Below are positions 38,271 to 45,489 of a DNA stretch of 46,312 nt, piece by piece. Below the pieces are notes generated by a model that saw only the letters and a program-made list of their open reading frames with translations, made no database searches and had not been told where the DNA came from. The DNA comes from a virus: positions 1 to 46,312 of the IMG/VR virus record IMGVR_UViG_3300032050_000229; one strand, written 5' to 3'. Both the position numbers and the translations under genes were made by a program. How positions within the stretch are numbered: position 1 is the stretch's first letter; the number at the start of each line of letters is the position of its first letter.

Positions 38271-40664
38271 TTACTGTGGTCTTTTTAGAACACCATAACC
38301 AGCTGGTAGATCTCTTCTTCTTACTCGATCAAGTGCGCTTTCTGGTTTGACTGTAGTATTTTGCTGTCTTTTCTTGTCCATTGCAGCTTTCATCTTGGCA
38401 CGTTCTTCTGCACCTTGGTCGCGTATATCACGGGTCAGTGGGTAACCAAGTGCTTTATCCGCAGCTTCAATACCACGGCTTACATATTCACCAACATCAC
38501 TATCACCAACTTTGATTTTGTTTATTTCACTACCAATACCAACACCGAAACCAGCAGCTGCGCCAATCCCTGCTCCTGGTTTGCCACCAAAACCAGCACC
38601 GTAACCACCACCAACTAATGTTTTGTTAGCAATTCTGCCCAAAGGTGCATATGGTGTGTTTGCTGTTTTAGCTGTTATGTAGTCACCAGCGCCAAGACCA
38701 ACAGCAACAGCTGCGCCTCTGGCGAGATTGCCTTTTACTGGAACACGGCGAATTTTATCAAAAACAGCACCACCAGTAGCCCAACCCAAACCTGTTGGAA
38801 CATTTTTAAGGGCAGCACTAGCCAAATCATCACCACGGGCTTTTGCAACATCTGCGTTATAATCAGTGTTAGCAATCTTACTAGCAATAGCATTCCCAAG
38901 ATATGTAGCAGCAACATCCGTACCATATCCAACTAAACTACCAACACCAGCACCAGCACCAAATCTTGCGACTTTACCAGGGGTTAAATTTGTTTTTGCC
39001 CAATTTTTTGTTTTTGTCCAATTCATACCACCAGTTGGCGACCCTGTGGCTCTTGATGCCGAGCCACCGCCACCACCGCCACCACCGCCACCACCGCCAC
39101 CAGCGGTTCTTTTGGCTGAGTACCCAAACCCGCTGTACCTAGCTTGTGCTTGAGCACTCCGTGAGTTACGGGCTGCTTGTTCACGAGCTGCTCTGTCGGT
39201 TTTAGAATCAACATTATCACGGGTTTGTTGTGCAGCGCCTTGTGGACGTGTTGTGCCTTGCGGTTGTGAAGCAGCCTGTGGACGTGCAGCACCCTGTGGC
39301 TGTGTAGCAGCCTGTGGTTTTGCTGCATCGTTAACGTAACGACCTCGTGCTTGATGATATTTTCTCAGAGCATCAGCTTTTTTTTTATGTTCTGGGTTGT
39401 TTTTATCATATTTTTGACCAAGACCGTGACTAACTTGTCTTTCAATATCATAATCTGTGAATTTTTGATCACTAGCTTCAGCCAATACAGCACGGAATGC
39501 TTCTTTGTAGTGTTCAATACTTTCTTTAACGGTTGGAGAACCAGAACGCCAAGTAGGTGCAGCACTGTCTTTATAGGTTGGTTTTCCCGCTTTTACTCGT
39601 GCTGCTGCCACTAGAGCGTCAGCATCAGCCTTGTCTTTGGCTTCATCTGCTGCTTTTTCTGTTGGTGTTCTTGTATCATTTAATTTTATTTCAGTCGTAC
39701 CACCACCACTAACAGATCTTGTGCTTGTCTTTCCGCCATTTCTTGTAGTTGTGGTTGAGTTCTCGCCTGGAGTTCTTGTTGTAGTCGTGGAAACTTTTGT
39801 ATCGTAGAATCTAAAAGAATCGGGGTTCTTTTGTATAACACCACGCTCATCATATGTCCTACCCATACTTCTTTTCATACCACCAGCGATTATATCGTCT
39901 AACATTCGACCACCAACTTGAGCTGGGGGAAGAAAAGATATAAGATTTGCAGTCCCCGTTTTGCCAATGTCTTTTTCTCTTTGAATTGCTGCACTTTCTT
40001 TATCTGATAATGGTGGTTCTTGCGGTGATCCAGCAGATGCTTTTGATGCTGCTGGTACTGCTGCTGGTTTTGCTGCTGATGCAGCACCCGCACCTGGACG
40101 TTTTTCGCCAGCTTGATATGAATGATATTTCTTACCACCAAACTCAAATGTATCGCCACCTTTACCGCTTAATCTAGCTTCTCTAGCTGCTTTGAATGCT
40201 GCTCCGAATGAACTCAGTTTAGGTGCTGCTGATTTATCTTTGACATCTTGTGATGGTGTTCCAGCTGCTGGTGTTCCAGCTGCTGGTGTTCCAGCTGCTG
40301 GTGTTGCTGGTGTTGCTGTTGCTGATGCTGTATCAGCTGTTCGTTTTGGATCTCTACCAACCTGTGTGCCCATGTAAAGGCGACCTGTTTCTTTATCCAT
40401 GCGTGGGATAAAAAGATTAGCCAGTTTACCACTAAATGTATCAGCTGGATCACGACCTGGTTGAACGCCAAGAAAACCTTTTTTAGTTGTTGGATCAACA
40501 CCACCAAGACTAAAGTTTGCGCCCTTTTTCTCTGGCTGTGGAGTTCCAGATGCAGTAGTGCTTGCTGCGGGGGCATCTGGTGCCTGATCATCACCTGGCT
40601 TTTTGCCAACATACAATTTGCCAGTCACTGGGTCTCTGCTGATTTTTTCGCTGATATAGTCCAT
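38271..40664 (-). CDS. Large Gly/Ala-rich late protein with membrane-like Gly zippers (797 aa)
   Basis: Start set at the ATG at 40664 (MDYISEKISRDPVTGKLYVG; GAGG 6 bases upstream) rather than the TTG at 40676. Three imperfect N-terminal repeats are visible: DPVTGKLYVGKKPGDD, DPTTKKGFLGVQPGRDP and DKETGRLYMGTQVGRDP. Then come PAAGT tandem repeats, a TTTTR region, a helical block (VKESIEHYKEAFRAVLAEAS), QPQGAARPQAA repeats, about 14 consecutive Gly (DNA about 39063-39107), and a Gly/Ala-zipper region (about residues 555-700; GAGAGVGSLVGYG, GGGYGAGFG). It has a perfect late promoter. Possibly an internal virion protein ejected to cross the membrane; this is inference. No family recognised. Confidence 0.7.
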   Translation of the reverse strand: MDYISEKISRDPVTGKLYVGKKPGDDQAPDAPAASTTASGTPQPEKKGANFSLGGVDPTTKKGFLGVQPGRDPADTFSGKLANLFIPRMDKETGRLYMGTQVGRDPKRTADTASATATPATPAAGTPAAGTPAAGTPSQDVKDKSAAPKLSSFGAAFKAAREARLSGKGGDTFEFGGKKYHSYQAGEKRPGAGAASAAKPAAVPAASKASAGSPQEPPLSDKESAAIQREKDIGKTGTANLISFLPPAQVGGRMLDDIIAGGMKRSMGRTYDERGVIQKNPDSFRFYDTKVSTTTTRTPGENSTTTTRNGGKTSTRSVSGGGTTEIKLNDTRTPTEKAADEAKDKADADALVAAARVKAGKPTYKDSAAPTWRSGSPTVKESIEHYKEAFRAVLAEASDQKFTDYDIERQVSHGLGQKYDKNNPEHKKKADALRKYHQARGRYVNDAAKPQAATQPQGAARPQAASQPQGTTRPQGAAQQTRDNVDSKTDRAAREQAARNSRSAQAQARYSGFGYSAKRTAGGGGGGGGGGGGGSASRATGSPTGGMNWTKTKNWAKTNLTPGKVARFGAGAGVGSLVGYGTDVAATYLGNAIASKIANTDYNADVAKARGDDLASAALKNVPTGLGWATGGAVFDKIRRVPVKGNLARGAAVAVGLGAGDYITAKTANTPYAPLGRIANKTLVGGGYGAGFGGKPGAGIGAAAGFGVGIGSEINKIKVGDSDVGEYVSRGIEAADKALGYPLTRDIRDQGAEERAKMKAAMDKKRQQNTTVKPESALDRVRRRDLPAGYGVLKRPQ
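39063..39107 (-). repeat. CCACCG-type microsatellite encoding poly-glycine
   Basis: An uninterrupted array of CCACCG/CCACCA units encodes about 14 glycines in the 797-aa protein. Such an array is prone to in-frame length change. Confidence 0.8.
40258..40304 (-). repeat. 15-bp tandem repeat encoding PAAGT units
   Basis: The plus strand reads CCAGCTGCTGGTGTT three times in tandem, with a partial unit after, encoding repeated PAAGT in the 797-aa protein. Likely a flexible linker; copy number may vary between isolates. Confidence 0.85.
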
Positions 40665-40690
40665 GTTTATCCTCAAGTTGGGTTCTATGC

Positions 40691-40698
40691 TATTTATA
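40691..40698 (-). promoter_or_regulatory. Late promoter (TATAAATA) for the 797-aa gene
   Basis: A perfect TATAAATA on the minus strand about 27 bases upstream of the ATG at 40664. It marks the 797-aa gene as late, inside an otherwise early/middle region. Confidence 0.8.
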
Positions 40699-40743
40699 TT
40701 ATTTTGAACCTTAAAATCTATGAACCTAAGCTTAACGGGGGGA

Positions 40744-40772
40744 TTGACACGTTATTTGATATGATGTATCAT
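40744..40772 (+). promoter_or_regulatory. Sigma70-like promoter for the right-arm small genes
   Basis: TTGACA (40744-40749), 17 bases, TATCAT (40767-40772), about 25 bases before the first gene, whose ATG is preceded by AAAGGAACACCA. It should drive the 40798-45159 operon early. Confidence 0.8.
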
Positions 40773-40797
40773 CCCCATATTAATAAAAGGAACACCA

Positions 40798-41232
40798 ATG
40801 AATGTAGTAGTATTTGACCTGGACGGTACGCTTGCGGATTGCAGCCACCGTCTTCATTATATCAAGGGCGAAACCAAAGATTGGGATGGGTTTTATGCTT
40901 CGGTGAAGTATGACACCCCGATCCCTGAGATGGTGAAACTTTATAAAAGCATTCATGTCCTGAACAAAATTGTGATTTGCACGGGTCGATCCGATGTGTG
41001 TAAAAACGATACACTTGACTGGTTATCCGATCATGGGTTAACCTGTGATGCCTTGTATATGCGCAAAGCCAATGACCGCCGTCCCGACTATGTGGTTAAG
41101 CTTGATTTACTGAACAGAATGCGTCATGATAAGTTCGACCCGTACATGGTTTTCGAAGATCGTTCCCAGGTCGTAAAGATGTGGCGCGATGCTGGTATTC
41201 GTTGTTTACAAGTTTGTGAAGGAGAGTATTGA
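40798..41232 (+). CDS. HAD-family polynucleotide 3'-phosphatase (PNKP-like, phosphatase domain only)
   Basis: The 144-aa protein begins MNVVVFDLDGTLADCSHRLH, the DxDGT nucleophile motif of HAD phosphatases. IVICTGRSDVCKNDTLDWL is motif II, and DRRPDYVVKLDLLNRM and YMVFEDRSQVVKMWRDAGI supply the Lys and the acidic motif. This pattern matches the 3'-phosphatase half of T4 PseT/PNKP; the N-terminal kinase half is absent. It would remove 3'-phosphates from DNA or RNA ends. Its stop overlaps the next ATG (TTGATG). Confidence 0.88.
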   Translation: MNVVVFDLDGTLADCSHRLHYIKGETKDWDGFYASVKYDTPIPEMVKLYKSIHVLNKIVICTGRSDVCKNDTLDWLSDHGLTCDALYMRKANDRRPDYVVKLDLLNRMRHDKFDPYMVFEDRSQVVKMWRDAGIRCLQVCEGEY

Positions 41233-41537
41233 TGAAAGTTGTTTATAAGTATGTGCTTGAGAAAACCGAAGTCGAATACAATGATTACCCTGTAATGCAA
41301 ACGTTGATGCCAATAGGTTCTAAAATAATCAAGATCGGTTTCAAGAACGCCAAGCTTTGTGTATGGGCGATTGTTGATAAAAATGAAACCAAAACTTATT
41401 TTCGTAGTTTCTTACCGCTTGGCACGGGCATTGATATTCCAGAAGTAAAGGATATCAATTTCGTCTACCAAAACTCCACTGAAAGTGGTCCATATGTTTT
41501 TCATGTTTTTGAAGTATTTAATTTTGGGGCTGCTTAA
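41232..41537 (+). CDS. DUF7352-like small phage protein (101 aa)
   Basis: The product (MKVVYKYVLEKTEVEYNDYP) shows the DUF7352 pattern common in phages: MPIGSKIIKIGFKNAKLCVWAIVD ... FLPLGTGIDIPE. The ATG at 41232 is used because it overlaps the upstream stop. The fold is likely a small beta barrel; function unknown. Confidence 0.75.
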   Translation: MKVVYKYVLEKTEVEYNDYPVMQTLMPIGSKIIKIGFKNAKLCVWAIVDKNETKTYFRSFLPLGTGIDIPEVKDINFVYQNSTESGPYVFHVFEVFNFGAA

Positions 41538-41746
41538 TGAATATTCTTTTGATTGTGGGTGTGTTGAGTATTCTTGGCGGATATGGGTATTGGGTGTATA
41601 ATCAGGGTTACAACAGTGGTTTGTTTGATGGCGCTTTGAGTATCATGGTAGCACTCTACAAGGACAAGCAAGTAACCAAAGTATACATCATGAAAAACAT
41701 CCCGTCTTTGACTAATGAAGAGTTTAATGAAATTTTTAAGGAGTAA
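41537..41746 (+). CDS. Small membrane protein (69 aa)
   Basis: MNILLIVGVLSILGGYGYWV is a single N-terminal membrane segment, followed by a soluble tail (VYIMKNIPSLTNEEFNEIF). Start overlaps the previous stop (TAATG). Unknown function. Confidence 0.7.
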   Translation: MNILLIVGVLSILGGYGYWVYNQGYNSGLFDGALSIMVALYKDKQVTKVYIMKNIPSLTNEEFNEIFKE

Positions 41747-41749
41747 TAT

Positions 41750-42130
41750 ATGGCTAAGTGGAAAATTGAACCGACTGTAAAAAAATCTGTCGTTGACTTT
41801 GATTACTATGTCAATGGTGACAATAGGCTGCAAGTCGAAACTGGCTGGCGTTGGGGTAGCTTCTATGTCTATACCAAAGACGATAACCCGCCTGTCTTTG
41901 ACCCTGAAGTGAGCATTTATAATCAGGGTTATGAAGTCGAACTGATCGAAACGACTGACGGTTGTTGGACCGAAAATGATTACAGTAAATGTGATCAAGA
42001 ATCCAGGGAGTTTCTGAGCGAATTTTTAGAAGACAATGATATCTTTGATCTTGAGAGTGAAGGTTGGGATCTTACGGACAGCGAAACCTATATCACCTGT
42101 GATCTCGACATTGAGATGGTAGAGGGGTAA
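41750..42130 (+). CDS. Hypothetical acidic protein, paralogue of the 43574 gene (126 aa)
   Basis: The product (MAKWKIEPTVKKSVVDFDYY) is acidic and Trp/Tyr-rich, with WRWGSFYVYTKDDNPPVFDPE, YSKCDQESREFLSEFL and SEGWDLTDSETYITCDLDI. The same order of motifs appears in the 127-aa protein at 43574-43957, so the two arose by duplication. AAGGAG precedes the ATG. No known domain. Confidence 0.75.
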   Translation: MAKWKIEPTVKKSVVDFDYYVNGDNRLQVETGWRWGSFYVYTKDDNPPVFDPEVSIYNQGYEVELIETTDGCWTENDYSKCDQESREFLSEFLEDNDIFDLESEGWDLTDSETYITCDLDIEMVEG

Positions 42131-42134
42131 TCAA

Positions 42135-42302
42135 ATGATCAGTCAAGTGATAGGTCTTTTGATATTGACATTTATTGTTTGGTTGATTTATAAGTTGGCT
42201 ATTGAGCCGAGAGATTACGATGGACCGAAAAAAAAGGTTAATCGCTTTAAACCATATGAATACAAACCAAAACCCCGTAAAAGGAATAGACATGACAAGT
42301 AA
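42135..42302 (+). CDS. Small membrane protein with basic tail (55 aa)
   Basis: ATG at 42135, TAA at 42300-42302. MISQVIGLLILTFIVWLIYK is a membrane helix; the tail is strongly basic (GPKKKVNRF, KPKPRKRNRHDK). It overlaps the next gene by 11 bases. AGAGGGG ends the previous gene about 7 bases upstream. Function unknown. Confidence 0.7.
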   Translation: MISQVIGLLILTFIVWLIYKLAIEPRDYDGPKKKVNRFKPYEYKPKPRKRNRHDK

Positions 42303-42441
42303 AGATGAAGCTATCAAATTGGCAATTCAATGGTTCGAGTGGTACTTTGATTTCTCTCACATAGAAGAACCATCTCACAATTCAACTTATGTCTACGATA
42401 AACTGCGAGAAGCAGTCAAGGAAATTAAAAATGAGTCTTGA
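42292..42441 (+). CDS. Small hypothetical protein (49 aa)
   Basis: Start at the ATG at 42292 (MTSKDEAIKLAIQWFEWYFD), with AAAGGAA just upstream; a longer frame from 42202 is a shadow of the previous gene. Mostly helical, ending LREAVKEIKNES. Overlaps the next start by 11 bases. Confidence 0.65.
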   Translation: MTSKDEAIKLAIQWFEWYFDFSHIEEPSHNSTYVYDKLREAVKEIKNES

Positions 42442-42754
42442 TATTACATTAATGGTAACTAAACCTGTTGAAGTGCACAACACCAACATCACCCATAACC
42501 TGGGTAAAATGGCAGAAGCAGCGAATCTTTATAAACCGTTGTGGCGACCCGAAGAGTTGTGTATCCAGTGGGCATACGAACTAACACCTTTGCTCGAAGA
42601 GGGTATTGCTTTGTTGGAGAGTGATCCCGAACAATTCCAGCAGTATAACCCTGAGAATGGGTGGGGCAGCTATGATAGTTTTGTTGCTGCTTTGAAAACC
42701 CTTGTGCAAGCTTGCAAAGAAAACCCTGATGCCAACTTGGGAGTCTGCCGATGA
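42431..42754 (+). CDS. Conserved hypothetical protein (107 aa)
   Basis: Start at 42431 (MSLDITLMVTKPVEVHNTNI). The sequence then gives THNLGKMAEAANLYKPLWRPEEL, LLEEGIALLESDPEQF and NPENGWGSYDSFVAALKTLVQAC. This THNLGKMA...LWRPEE...NPxNGWGxY pattern is widespread in phages and bacteria as a hypothetical family. The His and Asn/Trp residues may form an active or binding site, but no function is known to me. Its stop overlaps the next ATG (ATGA). Confidence 0.8.
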   Translation: MSLDITLMVTKPVEVHNTNITHNLGKMAEAANLYKPLWRPEELCIQWAYELTPLLEEGIALLESDPEQFQQYNPENGWGSYDSFVAALKTLVQACKENPDANLGVCR

Positions 42755-42876
42755 TTGATGCCATATTTTTACTGTTCACTGCGACTTGCATTGTTGCATT
42801 TTGCTTGTTGGCTACTTACATTGTCATTAGAACTTTGGAAGCATTCTATGATATGCTGGATAAGAAAGATGAATAG
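42751..42876 (+). CDS. Tiny membrane protein (41 aa)
   Basis: ATG at 42751 (ATGA overlap with the previous stop), TAG at 42876. MIDAIFLLFTATCIVAFCLL then ATYIVIRTLEAFYDMLDKKDE: one membrane helix with an acidic/basic tail. Too short for family assignment. Confidence 0.6.
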   Translation: MIDAIFLLFTATCIVAFCLLATYIVIRTLEAFYDMLDKKDE

Positions 42877-42961
42877 GTGGCTAGGATCCAAGAATATCAA
42901 CTGGATTGATGTTACCATCATTTCGGTTGCCTGTGGTTTATCCTTATTTGTTGGAGTTTGA
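42869..42961 (+). CDS. Tiny membrane protein (30 aa)
   Basis: ATG at 42869 overlaps the previous gene's end; TGA at 42961. The product is MNRWLGSKNINWIDVTIISV followed by ACGLSLFVGV, a hydrophobic C-terminal helix. Next gene starts one base later. Weak evidence because of the length; supported by tight packing on both sides. Confidence 0.45.
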   Translation: MNRWLGSKNINWIDVTIISVACGLSLFVGV

Positions 42962-42962
42962 T

Positions 42963-43097
42963 ATGGACGATGAACAACTTGCTATTTTGCTTTGTGACAT
43001 GACTTCAACGCTTGAGAAGTTAGAAACCAGGGTTGATGCCCTGAAAACCGATTATAGTGATATGCTTTATGATCTTCGAGATAGCGCATCGAGTTAA
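42963..43097 (+). CDS. Small acidic helical protein (44 aa)
   Basis: Start at the ATG at 42963 (MDDEQLAILLCDMTSTLEKL), consistent with the tight spacing after the preceding stop. ETRVDALKTDYSDMLYDLRD follows in a heptad-like pattern, a probable coiled coil. TTGGAG lies 7 bases upstream. Confidence 0.65.
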   Translation: MDDEQLAILLCDMTSTLEKLETRVDALKTDYSDMLYDLRDSASS

Positions 43098-43126
43098 TAT
43101 ACCACAATATTCAGTTCAAGTTCATT

Positions 43127-43148
43127 AAGCCTGGTGTAGATTAGGCTT
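43127..43148 (+). terminator. Weak hairpin between small-gene groups
   Basis: AAGCCT / AGGCTT with a 10-base loop, followed by TAATAG and not a T-run. It sits in the 86-base gap after the 44-aa gene. Possibly an attenuating or processing structure; no convincing terminator tail. Confidence 0.25.
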
Positions 43149-43183
43149 TAATAGAAACACTCACCTATAAGATGGTATAAGAA

Positions 43184-43504
43184 ATGAAGACACTTGAAGA
43201 ACATGTTGACGAAATGATGGAATGTTTCGATTTTGAAAAAGTCCATCGTGTCATGACAATGCTTGATTGGAAATGGACGATGATCGGTGCGGTTCCAGGA
43301 ATCCCTGACTTGAGAAAACAAGTTCGTGAACTAATGCGCCGTCTGTGGAATAGCGACAATCAATCCGTTGCAACTGGTGGATTCGTGGTTCGACTGTACC
43401 GCGAAGAAAACTGGGCGCGATTTAGCGTTGCATTTGAAGTGACGGATTGGGTCTCAGAGGATGCGGAAAAAACTTTCGCCGTGGCAACGTACTGGAATGA
43501 CTAA
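43184..43504 (+). CDS. Hypothetical protein (106 aa)
   Basis: MKTLEEHVDEMMECFDFEKVHRVM leads into LDWKWTMIGAVPGIPDLRKQVRELMRRLW, SVATGGFVVRLY and FSVAFEVTDW. The MxxLDWxW...P..xxLR pattern occurs in small phage proteins I have seen annotated only as hypothetical. It starts after a short gap that may contain a promoter, none clear. Confidence 0.7.
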   Translation: MKTLEEHVDEMMECFDFEKVHRVMTMLDWKWTMIGAVPGIPDLRKQVRELMRRLWNSDNQSVATGGFVVRLYREENWARFSVAFEVTDWVSEDAEKTFAVATYWND

Positions 43505-43573
43505 TCGCAAAATACATTATCAGTCTTAACCGTATTAACAAATTTTTAATTAACTCTCGCAAAGGAGAATGAA

Positions 43574-43957
43574 ATGGCAACTTGGATAATGACACCTGTT
43601 GAATACAAAGCTATCAAAGATGTTGAGCATATTACCGATGGTAAGAATGTTATTATGTACACTTCATGGTTCCGTGGTGGTTCCTATGAGGTCGAAACGC
43701 CCGATGATAACGAACCTGTTATTGAGAAGGGCACCGACATTTATTCCAGTCCTTATGAAGTCAAACAGATTGACACGGACGAGTGTTATTCAGAGGATTA
43801 TGACACATCCAAGTGTGATGAAGCCGTTCTCCAGGAACTAGAAGAAAAATATGAAGGCAGCTGGAATATCTTTGATCTCATGGACGAAGGTTGGTACTCC
43901 GATGAACTTGAGACTTATATTTACTGTGATGTTGTCTATGAATTGAGTGAAGGTTGA
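43574..43957 (+). CDS. Hypothetical acidic protein, paralogue of the 41750 gene (127 aa)
   Basis: The product MATWIMTPVEYKAIKDVEHI has the same motif order as the 126-aa protein: FRGGSYEVETPDDNEPVIEKG, SPYEV, DTSKCDEAVLQELEEKY, NIFDLMDEGWYSDELETYIYCDVVYELSEG. AAAGGAGA lies before the ATG. Acidic, Trp/Tyr-rich and about the same length; the sequences have diverged well, so the duplication is not recent. Confidence 0.75.
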   Translation: MATWIMTPVEYKAIKDVEHITDGKNVIMYTSWFRGGSYEVETPDDNEPVIEKGTDIYSSPYEVKQIDTDECYSEDYDTSKCDEAVLQELEEKYEGSWNIFDLMDEGWYSDELETYIYCDVVYELSEG

Positions 43958-43958
43958 T

Positions 43959-44108
43959 ATGAAAGAGTTTGTTAATGTGGTGCTGACAGGGTTCTTGACT
44001 GCCTTTTTGCTTGCTTTATTGGGGCTGAATATCACCATGTGGAAGTGGTGGTTGTTTGCTAGTTGTGTGTGGGTTTGGTACTGGACACTGCCTGGGAAAG
44101 AGGAATAA
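43959..44108 (+). CDS. Small membrane protein (49 aa)
   Basis: ATG at 43959 one base after the previous TGA; TAA at 44106-44108. MKEFVNVVLTGFLTAFLLAL and a second Trp-rich hydrophobic stretch (WKWWLFASCVWVWYW) give a two-helix membrane protein. Holin-like in general shape, but it lies far from the endolysin and in an early-type operon. Confidence 0.6.
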   Translation: MKEFVNVVLTGFLTAFLLALLGLNITMWKWWLFASCVWVWYWTLPGKEE

Positions 44109-44110
44109 AC

Positions 44111-44326
44111 ATGAATGAATTCGAAAATGGTTTCGGTTCTGGATTTATTGTTGGTGTCTTGTTCGCTCTTTTCCTTGGTTGGGTAGTTATCGATCAAATC
44201 ATCGATGCCCAGAGACCAGAAACTTGGTGCGAGAACATCGCGCTTTCGAGTAAGACAGAACCGTATAAAGTGGTCTATGACCGTTGCATGGAAGAGTATA
44301 AGGAACGAAAGAAAAATGAACGATGA
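44111..44326 (+). CDS. Small membrane-anchored protein (71 aa)
   Basis: Start at 44111 (MNEFENGFGSGFIVGVLFAL; GAGGAA upstream). One membrane helix is followed by a soluble part with two Cys (ETWCENIALSSKTEPYKVVYDRCMEEYKERKK), perhaps a disulfide in the periplasm. Overlaps the next gene by 11 bases. Confidence 0.65.
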   Translation: MNEFENGFGSGFIVGVLFALFLGWVVIDQIIDAQRPETWCENIALSSKTEPYKVVYDRCMEEYKERKKNER

Positions 44327-44456
44327 TCTCAAATTCACTAATGCTGGAGACTATATGAACCGATACAAGAAACCACCCGCACCGCTTTGGGTCAATCTGC
44401 TCATTGTTGGGCTGTGTGTCCTGACAGGGTTATTCATTGTCTGGTGGAACGTGTAA
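44316..44456 (+). CDS. Small membrane protein (46 aa)
   Basis: ATG at 44316 (MNDDLKFTNAGDYMNRYKKP) within the end of the previous gene; the longer frame from 44205 is a shadow. The C-terminal half (PLWVNLLIVGLCVLTGLFIV) is one membrane helix ending in WWNV. TAATG overlap with the next gene. Confidence 0.6.
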   Translation: MNDDLKFTNAGDYMNRYKKPPAPLWVNLLIVGLCVLTGLFIVWWNV

Positions 44457-44653
44457 TGTGGACTTTAATTCTAATTATATCGTTCAACACCTCGTATCAT
44501 CAACCTAAATCTGCTGCCGTAGCCATTGACCATATCGATGGTTTCCACACCGAGAGCGAGTGCGTAGAAGCATCACGTAAGATCGCAAGGGAACGCAAGG
44601 ACAGGTCGTTGGGCATGTACTGTGTTCGTACCAATCAAAGTATATCACCATAA
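44456..44653 (+). CDS. Small exported protein (65 aa)
   Basis: ATG at 44456 overlaps the previous TAA. The start MWTLILIISFNTSYH looks like a short signal or anchor. The remainder (DHIDGFHTESECVEASRKIARERKDRSLGMYCVRT) has two Cys and the look of a small secreted protein. Function unknown. Confidence 0.6.
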   Translation: MWTLILIISFNTSYHQPKSAAVAIDHIDGFHTESECVEASRKIARERKDRSLGMYCVRTNQSISP

Positions 44654-44673
44654 CCAATTCAGGAGAAAATAAA

Positions 44674-44868
44674 ATGGGACAATGGTTAATTGATGTTGGG
44701 GCGGATAAAGCTCTGGGAGTGCTTATTATCGTGGCATCCTTCTACTTTGGACTGAAAATGTTTTTAATGTCCAGGGATCCACGGAAGGACATTGTGCGTG
44801 ATCCGCGACCAAAGGGTGAAGCCTTTTCTGATAGTAAAAAGCCACGCAAAGATAAACAAGATGATTGA
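44674..44868 (+). CDS. Small membrane protein (64 aa)
   Basis: The product is MGQWLIDVGADKALGVLIIV, then ASFYFGLKMFLM (end of the helix), then a highly charged tail (SRDPRKDIVRDPRPKGEAF). AGGAGA precedes the ATG. No family recognised. Confidence 0.65.
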   Translation: MGQWLIDVGADKALGVLIIVASFYFGLKMFLMSRDPRKDIVRDPRPKGEAFSDSKKPRKDKQDD

Positions 44869-44889
44869 CCCCAGGACTAAGGTTTTTCT

Positions 44890-45159
44890 ATGAAATACGT
44901 TAACCAATCCGATAAAGAAAGAGAAGCGATAAACCAATTCAAGAGTATCTTATTGATCAGTAATAAGGAAGACGAAATAATCTTCAACCTCTGGGATTAT
45001 GAGATCGCTGCGCTTCTTAGAGAAAGAGTGATTGAACCCGAACCGCCAAAAGGTTGGTTCGAAAGGATCTTCTGGCATGGGAAGCAGTATCGCGTGGTAA
45101 AGGGCTACCCGAATGTGATTATCTACAAACGGGAAAGAATTGCTTACGGTAATGCGTGA
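44890..45159 (+). CDS. Hypothetical protein (89 aa)
   Basis: MKYVNQSDKEREAINQFKSI leads a helical domain. The second half (PEPPKGWFERIFWHGKQYRVV) is a short beta hairpin, ending AYGNA. Its last codons AAT GCG TGA are the first copy of the AATGCGTGAA motif that recurs through the following repeat region. Confidence 0.65.
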   Translation: MKYVNQSDKEREAINQFKSILLISNKEDEIIFNLWDYEIAALLRERVIEPEPPKGWFERIFWHGKQYRVVKGYPNVIIYKRERIAYGNA

Positions 45160-45170
45160 AAATAACGCAT

Positions 45171-45489
45171 AGTGGTGTCTTCTGCACAGTTGTGGCGCAA
45201 ATATAAAAATGTGTTGCGTAGGGGGTGGTGTGGTGTATCCCGCGCCCACACCCCACGCCAGCGCACCCTAGCACACCCGCCACGCCCCGTCAAGAGGCAC
45301 TCCCTACGCCACGCGCTCCCCATTCATGCAAGGTTCAGACACTTGCAGCACTCGCAGGGGCTGGGTGGTGGCGAGATGCGTGAAAATAATGCTTGCTTTT
45401 TGCGGTTTCGTGGTTTACAATATGCTCGAAATACGTAATATACTTATGCAAAATGCGTGAAATATAAACTAAATGAAAAGGTCGAAAAA
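45171..45489 (+). other. 319-base stretch without a convincing gene, GC-rich in the middle
   Basis: About 45215-45365 is markedly C/G-rich compared with its surroundings (CCCACACCCCACGCC, ACACCCGCCACGCCCC). An open frame across it has no ribosome site and an unlikely composition, so I do not call it. The stretch also contains a TGCACAGTTGTGGCGCAAA copy (45183-45201), micro-ORFs starting ATGCGTGAA at 45376 and 45453, and a promoter-like TTGCTT-17-TACAAT at 45393-45421. Confidence 0.5.
45393..45421 (+). promoter_or_regulatory. Weak promoter-like boxes before the 58-aa gene
   Basis: TTGCTT (45393-45398), 17 bases, TACAAT (45416-45421). The -35 is weak (three of six) and is part of a repeated ATGCTTGCTTTT motif; other copies of the motif lack a -10. 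A T4 middle-promoter (MotA-box) reading of TTGCTTTT is also possible. Confidence 0.3.

Noticed and set aside
42165-42194. TTGACA-18-TATAAG promoter-like sequence
   Set aside because: It lies within the coding part of the 55-aa membrane gene, whose Leu/Ile-rich codons produce such boxes; the spacing is long and the operon already has a strong promoter.
45172-45438. 88-codon plus-strand frame across the GC-rich patch
   Set aside because: No ribosome site, begins inside the repeat junction, and has an Arg/His/Pro-rich composition unlike the neighbours.
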